Positions 1 to 8,371 of a DNA stretch of 64,000 nucleotides are shown one piece after another (position 1 is the first letter of the stretch; the number at the start of each line of letters is the position of its first letter). This stretch comes from Streptomyces sp. 11x1 (lineage in GTDB: Bacteria; Actinomycetota; Actinomycetes; Streptomycetales; Streptomycetaceae). The notes under the pieces are model-generated. The model ran no database searches. It saw only the letters and a program-made list of their open reading frames with translations, and was not told the origin of the DNA. The stretch spans positions 10,477,095-10,541,094 of the forward strand of contig NZ_CP122458.1 of the NCBI RefSeq assembly GCF_032598905.1, given 5' to 3'. Position numbers and translations under genes: made by a program.

Positions 1-1
1 G

Positions 2-787
2 ACCCTGTGGTGCGCCCTCGACCTGCGCCCGGCCGGCCCCACCGGAGTCAAGCTGTACCTGAACCCGGGTGCCCGGGGCATCGAGCGCGCCATGGAGACC
101 GTCACCGAGGCCATGACGAGGCTCGGCCACGCCCGGGCCTTCGAACCGGTAAGGCGCCATGTGGCCGCCCGCTCGCCGGAGCGGGCCGCGTTCATGTTCT
201 TCGCCCTGGACGTGGGCCCGTGGGCCGAGCCGCGGGTGAAGGTCTACGTCGCCCACCCCGGCGCCACGGCCGCCGACGCGGCGGACGCGGCCCGCCTGGT
301 GCCCGCGGCGTGCCCGGAACGGGTCGCTGAGCTGTGCCGCCTCGTCGGCGGGGAGGGCCCCTTCGACCGGCTTCCGCTCGTCTCCTGCTACTCGTTCACC
401 GGCGCGGACACCCACCACCCGACCGGCCACGGCCTCCACGTCCCCGTCCGGGCGTACGTCCGCGACGACCGGGGGGCACACGACCGGGCCGTACGGTTCC
501 TGCGCCGGTACGGGGTGCGCAGCACGCCGCTCGACCGTGCCCTCGACGCGCTCACCGTCCGTCCCCTGACCGCGGGCGTCGGCCTCATCTCCTATCTGAG
601 CCTGGTCCAGGCGGGGCGGCAGGCACCCCGGATCACCACCTACTTCTGCCCCGAGGCCTACCGCGTTCTCCCCCCACGGCAGGGCACCGCATCGCCGAGC
701 CCCGCCCCGGCCCCTGCAACCGAGCGGGGATCCACGGCGCCGCAATCCACCCCACAGGGCTTCACGGTCCCGCGTACGACCGGCTGA
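2..787 (+). CDS. DMATS-type aromatic (indole/tryptophan) prenyltransferase, 3' part
   Basis: The protein is related to the DMATS/ABBA-fold aromatic prenyltransferases that attach a dimethylallyl group to indole or tryptophan. The frame is open to the left edge, so the N-terminal part lies outside the window. The visible part begins with a TLWCALDLRP stretch followed by KLYLNPGARG, the strand typical of the family (KxYxNP). RVKVYVAHPG and PVRAYVRDD are further repeats of the PT-barrel strands, and the barrel closes with SYLSLVQ and ITTYFCPEAY. About 35 residues after that are Pro/Ala/Ser-rich and probably disordered. Tryptophanase starts 48 bp downstream on the same strand. This pair is known from Streptomyces clusters making prenylated indole-3-carbaldehydes, where tryptophanase acts on the prenylated tryptophan. 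The position on the indole ring that is prenylated cannot be read from the sequence. Family call is solid. Confidence 0.85.
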   Translation, partial: TLWCALDLRPAGPTGVKLYLNPGARGIERAMETVTEAMTRLGHARAFEPVRRHVAARSPERAAFMFFALDVGPWAEPRVKVYVAHPGATAADAADAARLVPAACPERVAELCRLVGGEGPFDRLPLVSCYSFTGADTHHPTGHGLHVPVRAYVRDDRGAHDRAVRFLRRYGVRSTPLDRALDALTVRPLTAGVGLISYLSLVQAGRQAPRITTYFCPEAYRVLPPRQGTASPSPAPAPATERGSTAPQSTPQGFTVPRTTG

Positions 788-835
788 ACCCGGCCCGCCC
801 ACCCGTCCGACAGCACACCGAAGGGAAGACCGATC

Positions 836-2209
836 ATGGAGCCGTACCGGATCAAGGTCGTGGAGCCGATCCCCGTCACCACCCGCGCACAGCGTCAGGC
901 CGCCCTTGCCCGTGTCCAGTACAACCTCTTCGACCTGCGGGCCGACGAGGTCACCGTCGACCTGCTCACCGACTCGGGAACCGGAGCCCTGTCCGCCGCC
1001 CAGCTCGCCGCCGCCATGGACGGCGACGAGTCCTACGCGGGCTCGCGCTCCTTCCACCGCTTCCACGAGACCGTCCGCGAACTCACCGGCTACCCGCACA
1101 TCCTGCCGGTGCACCAGGGACGCGCGGCCGAACGGCTCCTGGCCTCGACGCTCCTCGGCCCCGGCAGGATCTTCCTGAGCAACACGCACTTCGACACCCT
1201 GCGGGCCAACGTCGCCCTCGCCGGGGGAGAGGCCTGGGACCTGCCCTGCCCCGAGGCCGAGGACCTGGACAGCGCACAGCCGTTCAAGGGGAACATCGAC
1301 ACCGCCCGTCTCAAGCAGCTCCTGGACGGACCCGACGGCGGCCGCGTCGCCGCGGTGATCATGACGCTCACCAACAACGGCGGCGGCGGGCAGCCGGTGT
1401 CCATGGCCAACCTGACCCTGACCTCCGCACTCTGCCGGGAACACCGTGTGCCCCTGATCCTGGACGCGGCACGGTTCGCGGAGAACGCCTGGCTGGTCAC
1501 CCAGCGGGAACCCGGCTACCGCGACCACAGCCCCCGGCAGGTCGCCGAAGAGGCATTCCGGCTCGCCGACGGCTGCACGATGAGCGCGAAGAAGGACGGC
1601 ATCGCCCACATCGGCGGCTTCCTCGGCCTGAACGACGGCGAGCTGGCCCGGCGCTGCGAGCTGCTGCTCATCGCGACGGAGGGATTCCCCACCTACGGCG
1701 GACTGGCGGGCCGTGACCTGGACATGGTCGCCCAGGGTCTGCGCGAGGTCACCGACCCGGAGTACCTCCGCGCCCGGGCCGAGGACACCGCCTATCTGGC
1801 GGACGTGGTGCGGTCGGCCGGCGTCGACATCGTCGAGCCGCCCGGGCTGCACGCGCTCTACCTCAACGCCGGCCGTCTGCTGCCGCACATCCCGCCGCAC
1901 CAGTTCCCCGGACAGGCACTGGCCTGCCGCCTGTATCTGGAGGGCGGCATCCGTTCCGTCGAACTCGGCTCCCTGTACCTGGGCACCGAGGACGAGACCG
2001 GCGCCCCCCTCACCAGCGCCCCGTACGAACTGCTGCGGCTGGCCGTTCCCCGCCGGACCTACACCCGCGGCCACTTCGACCACATCGGCCGTGCGCTGGC
2101 CCGCACGGTCCGCGACGCGCATCTCGTCCCCGGCCTCCGGATCACCGAACAGCCGCCCCTGCTGCGCCAGTTCCGCGCGAAGCTCGCGCCGGTGGCCCAG
2201 CGCCCGTGA
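836..2209 (+). CDS. tnaA: Tryptophanase (tryptophan indole-lyase)
   Basis: A 457-residue PLP enzyme that splits L-tryptophan (or a ring-substituted tryptophan) into indole, pyruvate and ammonia. The length fits the beta-eliminating lyase family. The motif TMSAKKDG at residues 248-255 carries the lysine pair of which the second (K253) is expected to bind PLP. YAGSRSFHRF near 67-76 and ILDAARFAENA near 208-218 are further family signatures. The ATG at 836 follows a purine-rich GAAGGGAAGA stretch. The gene lies 48 bp after the aromatic prenyltransferase gene and is probably in the same operon. In that context the likely substrate is dimethylallyl-tryptophan, giving dimethylallyl-indole. The flavin monooxygenase that often follows in related clusters is absent here: only decayed fragments lie downstream. 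Confidence 0.93.
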   Translation: MEPYRIKVVEPIPVTTRAQRQAALARVQYNLFDLRADEVTVDLLTDSGTGALSAAQLAAAMDGDESYAGSRSFHRFHETVRELTGYPHILPVHQGRAAERLLASTLLGPGRIFLSNTHFDTLRANVALAGGEAWDLPCPEAEDLDSAQPFKGNIDTARLKQLLDGPDGGRVAAVIMTLTNNGGGGQPVSMANLTLTSALCREHRVPLILDAARFAENAWLVTQREPGYRDHSPRQVAEEAFRLADGCTMSAKKDGIAHIGGFLGLNDGELARRCELLLIATEGFPTYGGLAGRDLDMVAQGLREVTDPEYLRARAEDTAYLADVVRSAGVDIVEPPGLHALYLNAGRLLPHIPPHQFPGQALACRLYLEGGIRSVELGSLYLGTEDETGAPLTSAPYELLRLAVPRRTYTRGHFDHIGRALARTVRDAHLVPGLRITEQPPLLRQFRAKLAPVAQRP

Positions 2210-2327
2210 GCCAACAGCCCGCTGATGCCGCTCGACCGGCACAACGCAGCGGTGGAAACCCTCCCTCAGCCCCGAAGGCCTGAGCTGCCGGGTTCCCGCC
2301 GCTGCGCCGGCCCGGGCGCGGAGACGG

Positions 2328-2455
2328 TCAGCGCTCGCAGCTGTCCTTCAGGTCGTTGGCGTCTTTCGTGCAGGTGTCGGTGCCGCCGTCCCCGAAGGAG
2401 CGGTCGTTGCCAGGCGTGGAGTCCCCGGCGATGAGGCGGTCGTCGACATTTCTGC
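2328..2455 (-). pseudogene. 3' fragment of an RTX-like calcium-binding repeat protein
   Basis: Read on the minus strand, the segment encodes VDDRLIAGD, PGNDRSFGDGGTDTC and then KDANDLKDSCER before a stop at 2328-2330. This is the glycine/aspartate repeat plus cysteine-containing tail seen at the C-terminus of many secreted actinomycete calcium-binding proteins. Nothing coherent continues upstream of about 2455, where a fragment of an unrelated gene on the other strand begins. It is a gene tail without a body. Confidence 0.5.
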
Positions 2456-2457
2456 AG

Positions 2458-2715
2458 AACATGACGTCGTCCGACCTCCAGGACGGCAACGCCTCCGCGG
2501 TCCTGCGCTTCTTCGGCCGCCTGGCCAACCGCGTCCACGCGCAGGACGCCTCCGCCGGTGCCCTGCCCACGCTGTACGCGGCGGTCCCACCCCGAGTCGG
2601 CCGTTCCGCCCGGGCCGGCGACCCCGTCGCGGCCGCGCATCTGTGGACCGGCTCCGAGGAACTGACGGGGGTCGTCTTCCCCGAGCGGCTGGGCGAGGTG
2701 GTCGACCAGGGCTGA
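2458..2715 (+). pseudogene. 3' fragment of a short-chain dehydrogenase/reductase
   Basis: The frame reads DLQDGNASAVLRFFGRLANR, then ASAGALPTLYAAV, and ends in LWTGSEELTGVVFPERLG. These match the C-terminal region of protochlorophyllide-reductase-like SDRs, where GALPTLYAA and the SEELTGV tail are characteristic. The Rossmann fold with the nucleotide-binding glycines and the YxxxK site is missing. Residues after PTLYAAV are also shortened compared with normal members. It abuts the RTX-like fragment tail to tail, so a rearrangement probably joined the two. Confidence 0.55.
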
Positions 2716-2777
2716 GCCGATCCGGGATCCCGCACGCGCGCCCCGGGCGGCCGGGAGCCCACCGCTAAGATCCTGGC

Positions 2778-3407
2778 ATGACCGGAGATCGCGACCGTTG
2801 GGCCGAACTGACCGGCGGACAGGCCGGGGAGGAGTACGCCCGGCGTTTCGCTCGGCTCGCCGCGTCGGGCCACGACGTCCACGGCGAGGCCCATTTCTGC
2901 GCGACGCTGCTGGCAGAGCCCGCCGCCCGGGTCCTCGACGCCGGCTGCGGCACCGGCAGGATCGCGATCCGGCTCGCCGAACTGGGGCACTCCTGCACCG
3001 GCGTGGACATCGACCCCTCGATGCTCGCCGTCGCCCGCCGGGAAGCCCCCGTGCAGGAGTGGCTCCTCGGTGACCTGGCCCGTCTGGACACCCTGGGCCT
3101 GGAACCGGGGTACGACCTGACGATCGCCGCCGGGAACGTCATCCCTCTCCTGGCCCCCGGCACCGAGGCGACGGTCGTCCGGCAGTTCGCCGCCGTACTG
3201 CGCTCCGGCGGGCTGCTGGTCACCGGCATGGGCCTGGACGCGGCCCATCTTCCGCTGCCGGAACCGACGGTGACCCTCACCGAGTTCGACCAGTGGTGCG
3301 GCGAGGCCGGACTGACCCTCCGTCAGCGGTACGCCACATGGAGCGGCGAGCCCTACGAGGACGGCTGCGGCTACGCCGTCAGCGTGCACTCCCGCTCCAC
3401 GACCTGA
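2778..3407 (+). CDS. Class I SAM-dependent methyltransferase
   Basis: A 209-residue small-molecule type methyltransferase. Motif I, VLDAGCGTGRIAIRLAELG, is at about residues 53-71, followed by the acidic loop CTGVDIDPSML that binds the ribose of SAM. Motif IV-like DLTIAAGNVIPLLAPG follows, and then the motif V-VI region around LRSGGLLVTGMG. The ATG at 2778 is preceded by a weak AAGATCCTGGC stretch. It stands alone between gene fragments on both sides, so the substrate cannot be inferred from context. The reading frame looks intact and complete, ending in YAVSVHSRS as in other members of this family. Confidence 0.85.
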   Translation: MTGDRDRWAELTGGQAGEEYARRFARLAASGHDVHGEAHFCATLLAEPAARVLDAGCGTGRIAIRLAELGHSCTGVDIDPSMLAVARREAPVQEWLLGDLARLDTLGLEPGYDLTIAAGNVIPLLAPGTEATVVRQFAAVLRSGGLLVTGMGLDAAHLPLPEPTVTLTEFDQWCGEAGLTLRQRYATWSGEPYEDGCGYAVSVHSRSTT

Positions 3408-3432
3408 GCGGCCCGGCCGTGCCCGGCGGGCC

Positions 3433-3654
3433 TCAGCGGGCGAGGACGCTCGCGAACTTCCGGCCCGCCACCACCGGGTAGCCGAAGTCCGTCGCGTTGA
3501 AGGACATCGCCGATGTGGTCGTCAGGCCGGCGACCGCGCCCCGCAGCACCCATGCCGCGCCGTCGTCGTAACCGTTCGGCACGAGGTCCTCGCCGTACGC
3601 GCCGATCGCGAGGTCGGCCGCGGGAGACGCCGGACGCGACAGCCCCGTACGGCA
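3433..3654 (-). pseudogene. 3' fragment of an FG-GAP (integrin-like) repeat protein
   Basis: On the minus strand the frame reads ADLAIGAYGEDLVPNGYDDG, AAWVLRGAVAGLTTTSAMSF and then ending FASVLAR. This is the last blade and terminal sequence of secreted FG-GAP/VCBS beta-propeller proteins common in Streptomyces. Upstream of about 3654 the resemblance stops and the end of the FAD oxidoreductase gene begins. Only the terminal 70 residues or so remain, with no start or signal peptide. Confidence 0.5.
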
Positions 3655-3661
3655 CGCGCTC

Positions 3662-4828
3662 CTACTGCTCGCCCAGACCGACGGCCCGTTGGTCCACCTC
3701 GATGTCCGAGCGGGCCACGCCACGGAACCGAGTGGGCCGGAAGGCCCCGAGGAGGCTCTGCTCGTGATCGGTGGTGAGCTCGGCCGCGACCAGCCGCCCC
3801 AGGATCGGTGCCAGGGTGACGCCGCTGTGCGAGACGAGGCAGTAGACGCGGGACCGCGCGGAGGCGTAGCCGGCGATGGTGTGGCCGTCCGCCGGCAGCG
3901 ACCGCAGGCCCACCCGCAGGTCGATCCGCGGCTCCCGGCGAGGGCCGGGCAGCAGCGCGGTGAACCGCCGGGCGAGGATGCGCGCGAGGTCCCCGTCGTC
4001 GGTCGGCGGTCTTGCCGGGTCGACGTCCGCGTTCAGGTCCAGGGCTTGCAGGACCGTGCCCCCGTCGGCGGCGGGGCGGAGGTTGAGACCCGGGCTGTGC
4101 ACCACGCAGCGCAGGTCGAGGACGGGGGACGTGGCGTACCCGAGGAGGCCGACCGTCTGCGCTCCACGACCGGTGTCGGTCACCATCGGGATGTCGATGC
4201 CGGACCGGGCGGCGAGCCGCCCGGTCCAGCGGCCCGCCGCCAGGACGACGCGATCGCCTGTGTGGACCTGGCCCCCGACCAGGGTGACGGCGACCGCGTC
4301 CGGCCCGTCGTCGATGGCCTCGACCTCGCCGATCAGGTATCCGGCGCCGTGCCGCTCCGCGTCCGTCAGCAGGTTCCGTACGAAGAGCTCCGGCAGTACA
4401 TACCCCTCGCCGGGGAAGTGCGCGATGGAGGTGATGGTCGCCGGGACGCGGAGTTCGCCCGCTGTCCGCGTGGCCTCGTCGACCGTGACCCAGTGCACGG
4501 GGTAGCCGAGGGACCGCAGCCGTGCCACGTTGTCGGCGAGCCGCTGCTCGTTCGCGGCGTCCGCCCATTGCAGTGCTCCGCTGCGGAAGTAGGACGGCGC
4601 ACCGGGCAGCCGCTCGGCGAGCCTGGCGTGCTCCTCCATCCCCGCGAGGTTCAGCCGGTGGTATGCCGGGTCGGGCTTCCTGCTGGAGTTGGTCCAGGCG
4701 AAGGTGGTCGCGCTCGTCCCCGTGCCCGCTCCCCGCTGATCGAGGAGAAGAACATCCTGGCCGGCGACGGCGAGCTGCCTCGCGACACTCACGCCCAGGA
4801 CACCGGCACCGATGATGACGACCTTCAT
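3662..4828 (-). CDS. FAD-dependent oxidoreductase, D-amino-acid dehydrogenase/oxidase (DAO) family
   Basis: A 388-residue flavoprotein. It opens with MKVVIIGAGVLGVSVARQLA, a GxGxxG dinucleotide-binding motif, and continues with VLLLDQRGAG, where the acidic residue contacts the adenosine ribose. The C-terminal part has the DAO-family pattern IDLRVGLRSLPADG and then YCLVSHSGVTLAPILGRLVA, which closes over FAD. Members oxidise amines or amino acids; the substrate here is unknown. The ATG at 4828 is preceded on the minus strand by an AAGGGG box. A GntR/UTRA regulator ends 35 bp upstream on the same strand, so the two are very likely an operon, with the regulator sensing the substrate or product. 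Confidence 0.85.
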   Translation of the reverse strand: MKVVIIGAGVLGVSVARQLAVAGQDVLLLDQRGAGTGTSATTFAWTNSSRKPDPAYHRLNLAGMEEHARLAERLPGAPSYFRSGALQWADAANEQRLADNVARLRSLGYPVHWVTVDEATRTAGELRVPATITSIAHFPGEGYVLPELFVRNLLTDAERHGAGYLIGEVEAIDDGPDAVAVTLVGGQVHTGDRVVLAAGRWTGRLAARSGIDIPMVTDTGRGAQTVGLLGYATSPVLDLRCVVHSPGLNLRPAADGGTVLQALDLNADVDPARPPTDDGDLARILARRFTALLPGPRREPRIDLRVGLRSLPADGHTIAGYASARSRVYCLVSHSGVTLAPILGRLVAAELTTDHEQSLLGAFRPTRFRGVARSDIEVDQRAVGLGEQ

Positions 4829-4863
4829 GGTTCGCGCATCCCCTTTCCGGAGGCGACTGGTGC

Positions 4864-5652
4864 TCACATGGCCGGGACCGGCAGCTCCAGGAAGAACTCG
4901 GCGGTTCCCGGACGGACGAGGGTCGTGACGACCTCGACGGTGGTCGCGTCCTCGGCGCGCAATTCCCTGCGCCGCATCAACGCCGGTGTCCCGACCTCGC
5001 TGTTCAGCAGTGCGGCGTCCCGCTCGCCGAGGACCACGGGGTCGAGGTAGAGCCGGATCGCGTCGACCGGCACGCCCCTGCGCCGCAGATAGGGGAGGGT
5101 GACGAGGTCTTCGAGGTTCTCGTTCAGCAGGTCGGGGGCGGCCGCGAAGAGCACCACGTGCCGTTCGACCGACTGCGGCTCCTCGCGCACGTCCAGCTTG
5201 CGGCGGACCAGCTCCACCACGGCCGTGTCCCCGGCGGCGCCGGGAAGGGCCAGGACCGCGTCGGCGGCCCGGACGATCCGCGCCGAGACGACCTCGTGGC
5301 GGCCCGGTGTGCCCTTGGCGGCTGTCGCCGGGGTGACGAAGTTGAGCAGGTTGATCTGCCGCGCCACGTCCGCGACGAACGTACCGTGCCGCCGTCGGCG
5401 GATCGCCAACCCCGCCTCCGCAAGGTCGTTGAGGACCCGCTGCGCCGTGGCACGACTGACGCCGTGCTCGACGGAGAGATCCTTCTCGGTCGGCAACCGG
5501 GTGCCGGGAGGCAGTTCCCCGGCCCGGATCCTCGCTTCGATCTGTCGTCTGATCTGTACGTAGAGCGGCGCGGCCAACTGACCAGTCCGTTCCTCGAATC
5601 CGCCGTCCGGCGACGTGGTTCCCAGTCGCACCCCAACACATTGACCATACAA
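4864..5652 (-). CDS. GntR-family transcriptional regulator with UTRA effector domain
   Basis: About 262 residues. The N-terminal winged helix shows LYVQIRRQIEARIRAGELPP, TRLPTEKDLS and GVSRATAQRVLNDLAEAGL, a clear GntR/HutC-type domain at about residues 30-95. The rest fits a UTRA effector-binding fold (ARIVRAADAVLAL, SVERHVVLF, LRRRGVPVDAIRLYL, VEVVTTLVRP). The first ATG, at 5652, touches a perfect inverted repeat at 5653-5680, so either translation starts at a downstream codon (a GTG lies at 5631) or the message is nearly leaderless. The FAD oxidoreductase gene follows and a phosphotransferase gene diverges on the other side. Autoregulation through the intergenic palindrome is likely. Confidence 0.85.
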   Translation of the reverse strand: MYGQCVGVRLGTTSPDGGFEERTGQLAAPLYVQIRRQIEARIRAGELPPGTRLPTEKDLSVEHGVSRATAQRVLNDLAEAGLAIRRRRHGTFVADVARQINLLNFVTPATAAKGTPGRHEVVSARIVRAADAVLALPGAAGDTAVVELVRRKLDVREEPQSVERHVVLFAAAPDLLNENLEDLVTLPYLRRRGVPVDAIRLYLDPVVLGERDAALLNSEVGTPALMRRRELRAEDATTVEVVTTLVRPGTAEFFLELPVPAM

Positions 5653-5680
5653 TCCACCAATTGTCCGGTCAATTGGTGGA
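5653..5680. promoter_or_regulatory. Perfect inverted repeat, candidate GntR operator
   Basis: Arms TCCACCAATTG (5653-5663) and CAATTGGTGGA (5670-5680) are exact reverse complements separated by TCCGGT. The site lies between the divergent GntR regulator and phosphotransferase genes, immediately in front of the regulator's first ATG. Symmetry and position suggest the operator of the GntR/UTRA protein, inferred rather than shown. Confidence 0.6.
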
Positions 5681-5708
5681 GTTGATGGATCTCGTACCGT
5701 GGCTCCGC

Positions 5709-6608
5709 ATGACCGAAGTCGAGATCGAGATCACCGCGGAGCTGGTGCGCGATCTTCTCCAGGACCAGCACCCGGACCTCGCGGGGCTGCCCCTCCGTGC
5801 GGTGGCGGGCGGCTGGGACAACCAAATGTGGCGCCTCGGGGACGAGTTGGCCGTGCGCATGCCGCGCACGCAACGTGCCCCGGATCTCCAGAGCGGGGAG
5901 CGTCGGTGGCTGCCCGTCCTGGCCCCGCGCCTGCCGCTCCCGGTCCCGAGACCCGTACGCACCGGCGAACCGTCCGCGCGCTTCCCCCAACCCTGGACCG
6001 TCATGACCTGGGTCCCGGGCGAGCCGCTGGACCACAGTTCCATCAGCCGTGGGGACCACGCCGCCGCGGAGTTGGCGCACTTCCTCAGGGCACTTCACGT
6101 GGAGGCGCCCGCCGATGCGCCGATCAGTACGGACCGCGGCGGTCACCCCAGCAAGTCCACCGGAGGCTTCGACCACTTCTTCCACGCCGTACCTCTGGGC
6201 GGCTCGGCCGATGAGGTCCGGGCCGTCTGGAACGACGCCGTCGCGGCCCCCGACTGGGAGGGTCCGCCGCTGTGGGTGCACGGAGATCTGCATCCCGCGA
6301 ACGTCGTCGTCGCGGACGGGACGCTGGCGGGCGTCGTCGACTTCGGTGACATGTTCGCCGGCGATCCGGCATGGGACATCGCGGCCGCCTGGGTCGTCCT
6401 TCCCGAGGGCGCCGCCGCACGGTTCTTCGACGTGTACGCGCGTGCCGACGAGGCGACGATCCGCCGCGCCCGCGGACTCGCCGCCATGAAGTGCCTGTTC
6501 CTCATGCTCATGGGCCTGAACGGAGACCGGGGCCTTCCCGGCGGCAAGCCGACCTGGGGCCCCGCCGGCCGGGCGGCGCTCGGCCGGGTCACCTCCGGCC
6601 TGGGCTAG
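5709..6608 (+). CDS. Aminoglycoside-phosphotransferase (APH) family kinase
   Basis: About 299 residues, APH/choline-kinase fold. The catalytic loop WVHGDLHPANVVV and the metal-binding GVVDFGDMFAGDPAWDIAAA are intact and in the usual order. The N-lobe has AGGWDNQMWRLGDELAVRMPR, giving the nucleotide-binding strand and the lysine/arginine position. I place the start at the ATG at 5709 because family similarity begins at ITAELVRDLL. An ATG at 5685, close behind a GGTGGAG box, would add eight residues. Family members phosphorylate antibiotics or small hydroxylated metabolites, and the real substrate is not evident. It diverges from the GntR gene and may share its operator. Confidence 0.82.
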   Translation: MTEVEIEITAELVRDLLQDQHPDLAGLPLRAVAGGWDNQMWRLGDELAVRMPRTQRAPDLQSGERRWLPVLAPRLPLPVPRPVRTGEPSARFPQPWTVMTWVPGEPLDHSSISRGDHAAAELAHFLRALHVEAPADAPISTDRGGHPSKSTGGFDHFFHAVPLGGSADEVRAVWNDAVAAPDWEGPPLWVHGDLHPANVVVADGTLAGVVDFGDMFAGDPAWDIAAAWVVLPEGAAARFFDVYARADEATIRRARGLAAMKCLFLMLMGLNGDRGLPGGKPTWGPAGRAALGRVTSGLG

Positions 6609-6626
6609 ACCGCTGACGGAATGCCG

Positions 6627-8207
6627 CTACCCGGGGATCCGGCGGCCGAGGGAAGCGGCCACCTGGTCGAGGGCCGGGGCGTGCTCGGGTGTGGGCCGCG
6701 CCGGGGCGATGGAGCCGCCTGCCGTGCGGGGCAGGGCGTCGTAGATCTCCCGGACGACCGGGAGGGCGGCACGCGCGACGTCGGGCTCCAGGTCACGGTC
6801 GAGGCCGAGCGCGGTCGCGAGGTCCCAGCCGTGGACGAGCAGTTCGACGAGGAGTTGCTCGACCACGCGACGGCCGGGAGCGGGACCGAAGGAGCGGTCC
6901 AGCACGCCCGGTCGCAGGAACGCCTCGCGGGCCCCGGCGGCGGCGGTCTCGAAGGCCGCGATGTGGTCGTCGCCGAGATGGTCCTCGGTGTGGCCGACGG
7001 TGGGGGGCGTGCCCTGGGCCAGGCCGCCCCAGATGATGTTCTCCCACACGAGGTGTCCGAGCAGGTCCCGTACGGTCCACGCCTCGCAGGGGGTCGGCCG
7101 GTCGAACCGCTCCGGCGTCGCCGCCCGTACGAGTGCGTGCACGGTGTCCTGGACACGCGTGAAAGCGTTCAGGACACCGCCCGGCCAAGGATCGGTGTCG
7201 TCCGTGTAGAGGGCTTCGAGTACGGCGGCCCGGGCACCGGGCGCGGGGTTGGCGCGCAGCGCGGTGACGAGCCACCGGCCTTCCTCCGCGATGCCGGCGG
7301 GCGCGGGTCGGCCGCCCAGGACACACAGCAGTTGCCAGAAACGCTCGACGGCCGGTTCGGCCGCGGCGGTGAGCTGCTCGCACAGCAGCGCACGGGCCTC
7401 GGTGCCGTCGGAGTGCACGGTGGGATCGGTGTTCGCGCGGCTGGGCAACCAGGCGGCGACGACGTCGACGACGATCTGGTCCGCGGCCGGCGAGTCCGCC
7501 GCGGTGCCGGCCCGCATCGCCTCGCGGACGCGCGCGGTCCAGGTGTCGGTGAGGGCGCGCATCTCCTCCGCGACGGAGGCGTCCCGCACTCCCCGCTTCT
7601 GACGGGCGGCGTACTCGGCCATGCGCCGCACGGCGGGACGCAGGTCCCCGTCGGCGATGAGTTCGCCCAGCTCGAGCCAGGCTTCCACCTGCTCGTCTGT
7701 GGGATCCTCAGGAATGTCGGAACCGGCCGCGAGAAGACCCTCGCGGAAGTGCGGCACCTCCAGATCGCCGAGGGTGTCGGTGAGGAAGTCGTGGACCAGC
7801 GCGCGGCGTTCGTCGGGGGACAGGTGGGCGGTGCGCGTCATCAGAGCGAGTCCTTCGTGGGTCGTACGTCGGGTGACGGTGCGCAGGACGGCCTGGTGGG
7901 TCCGCAGACGGCGGATCTGCGCCTCCAGTGCCTCGACGTGTGTGGCGGCCACCTCCGTGAGCCCGCCCTCCCGGTCCAGGGCAGCCCGGATGTCCCCGAG
8001 CCCCATCCCCAAGTCCCGCAGTGTGCGGGCCAGGTGCAGCCTGGCCACGCCGGCGGCGTCATAGCGGCGGTAGCCGCCGCCGGTCCGGCCGACCGGTGTC
8101 ACGACGCCCACGTCCGACCAGTGCCGCACCACTTTCACGGGCAGACCGACCTGCCGTGCCACGGCCCCGATGCTCCACGTGGGCCGCGAGGCGTCGTCCC
8201 TGTGCAT
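6627..8207 (-). CDS. MerR-family regulator with C-terminal MDMPI/DinB-like domain
   Basis: A 526-residue two-part protein. Residues 10-80 form a MerR winged helix (SIGAVARQVGLPVKVVRHWS, then GGGYRRYDAAGVARLHLART), followed by the usual dimerisation coiled coil around VEALEAQIRRLRTHQAVL. From about residue 340 the sequence becomes a maleylpyruvate-isomerase-type/TIGR03086-like domain: FDRPTPCEAWTVRDLLGHLV (with the conserved W and HL), then VVEQLLVELLVHGWDLATAL. That domain belongs to mycothiol-dependent enzymes and stress proteins, so the fusion may couple thiol state to transcription, which is inference. The start ATG at 8207 has GTGGAG seven bases upstream. A perfect MerR-type dyad lies at 8221-8243 just upstream, so the gene probably regulates itself. 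Confidence 0.8.
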   Translation of the reverse strand: MHRDDASRPTWSIGAVARQVGLPVKVVRHWSDVGVVTPVGRTGGGYRRYDAAGVARLHLARTLRDLGMGLGDIRAALDREGGLTEVAATHVEALEAQIRRLRTHQAVLRTVTRRTTHEGLALMTRTAHLSPDERRALVHDFLTDTLGDLEVPHFREGLLAAGSDIPEDPTDEQVEAWLELGELIADGDLRPAVRRMAEYAARQKRGVRDASVAEEMRALTDTWTARVREAMRAGTAADSPAADQIVVDVVAAWLPSRANTDPTVHSDGTEARALLCEQLTAAAEPAVERFWQLLCVLGGRPAPAGIAEEGRWLVTALRANPAPGARAAVLEALYTDDTDPWPGGVLNAFTRVQDTVHALVRAATPERFDRPTPCEAWTVRDLLGHLVWENIIWGGLAQGTPPTVGHTEDHLGDDHIAAFETAAAGAREAFLRPGVLDRSFGPAPGRRVVEQLLVELLVHGWDLATALGLDRDLEPDVARAALPVVREIYDALPRTAGGSIAPARPTPEHAPALDQVAASLGRRIPG

Positions 8208-8220
8208 GCGCTCCACTCTC

Positions 8221-8243
8221 GACTCTCCCTCCGTGGGAGAGTC
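8221..8243. promoter_or_regulatory. MerR-type operator dyad
   Basis: GACTCTCCC (8221-8229), spacer TCCGT, and GGGAGAGTC (8235-8243) form a perfect 9+5+9 inverted repeat 13 bp upstream of the MerR gene's ATG. Spacing and composition resemble MerR-family operators that sit between stretched -35 and -10 boxes. Autoregulation is the natural reading. Confidence 0.65.
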
Positions 8244-8371
8244 AAGCAACCCGCCGGGCGGGCCCGGCTGACCCAGGGTCTGATACACCCGAGCTGTCAC
8301 AGGCGGGTGTTCGGGGGATTTTGGGCAACGGTAGATCTGCAGTTGCTCGTCACTGAGGTCGATCGTGGTCG

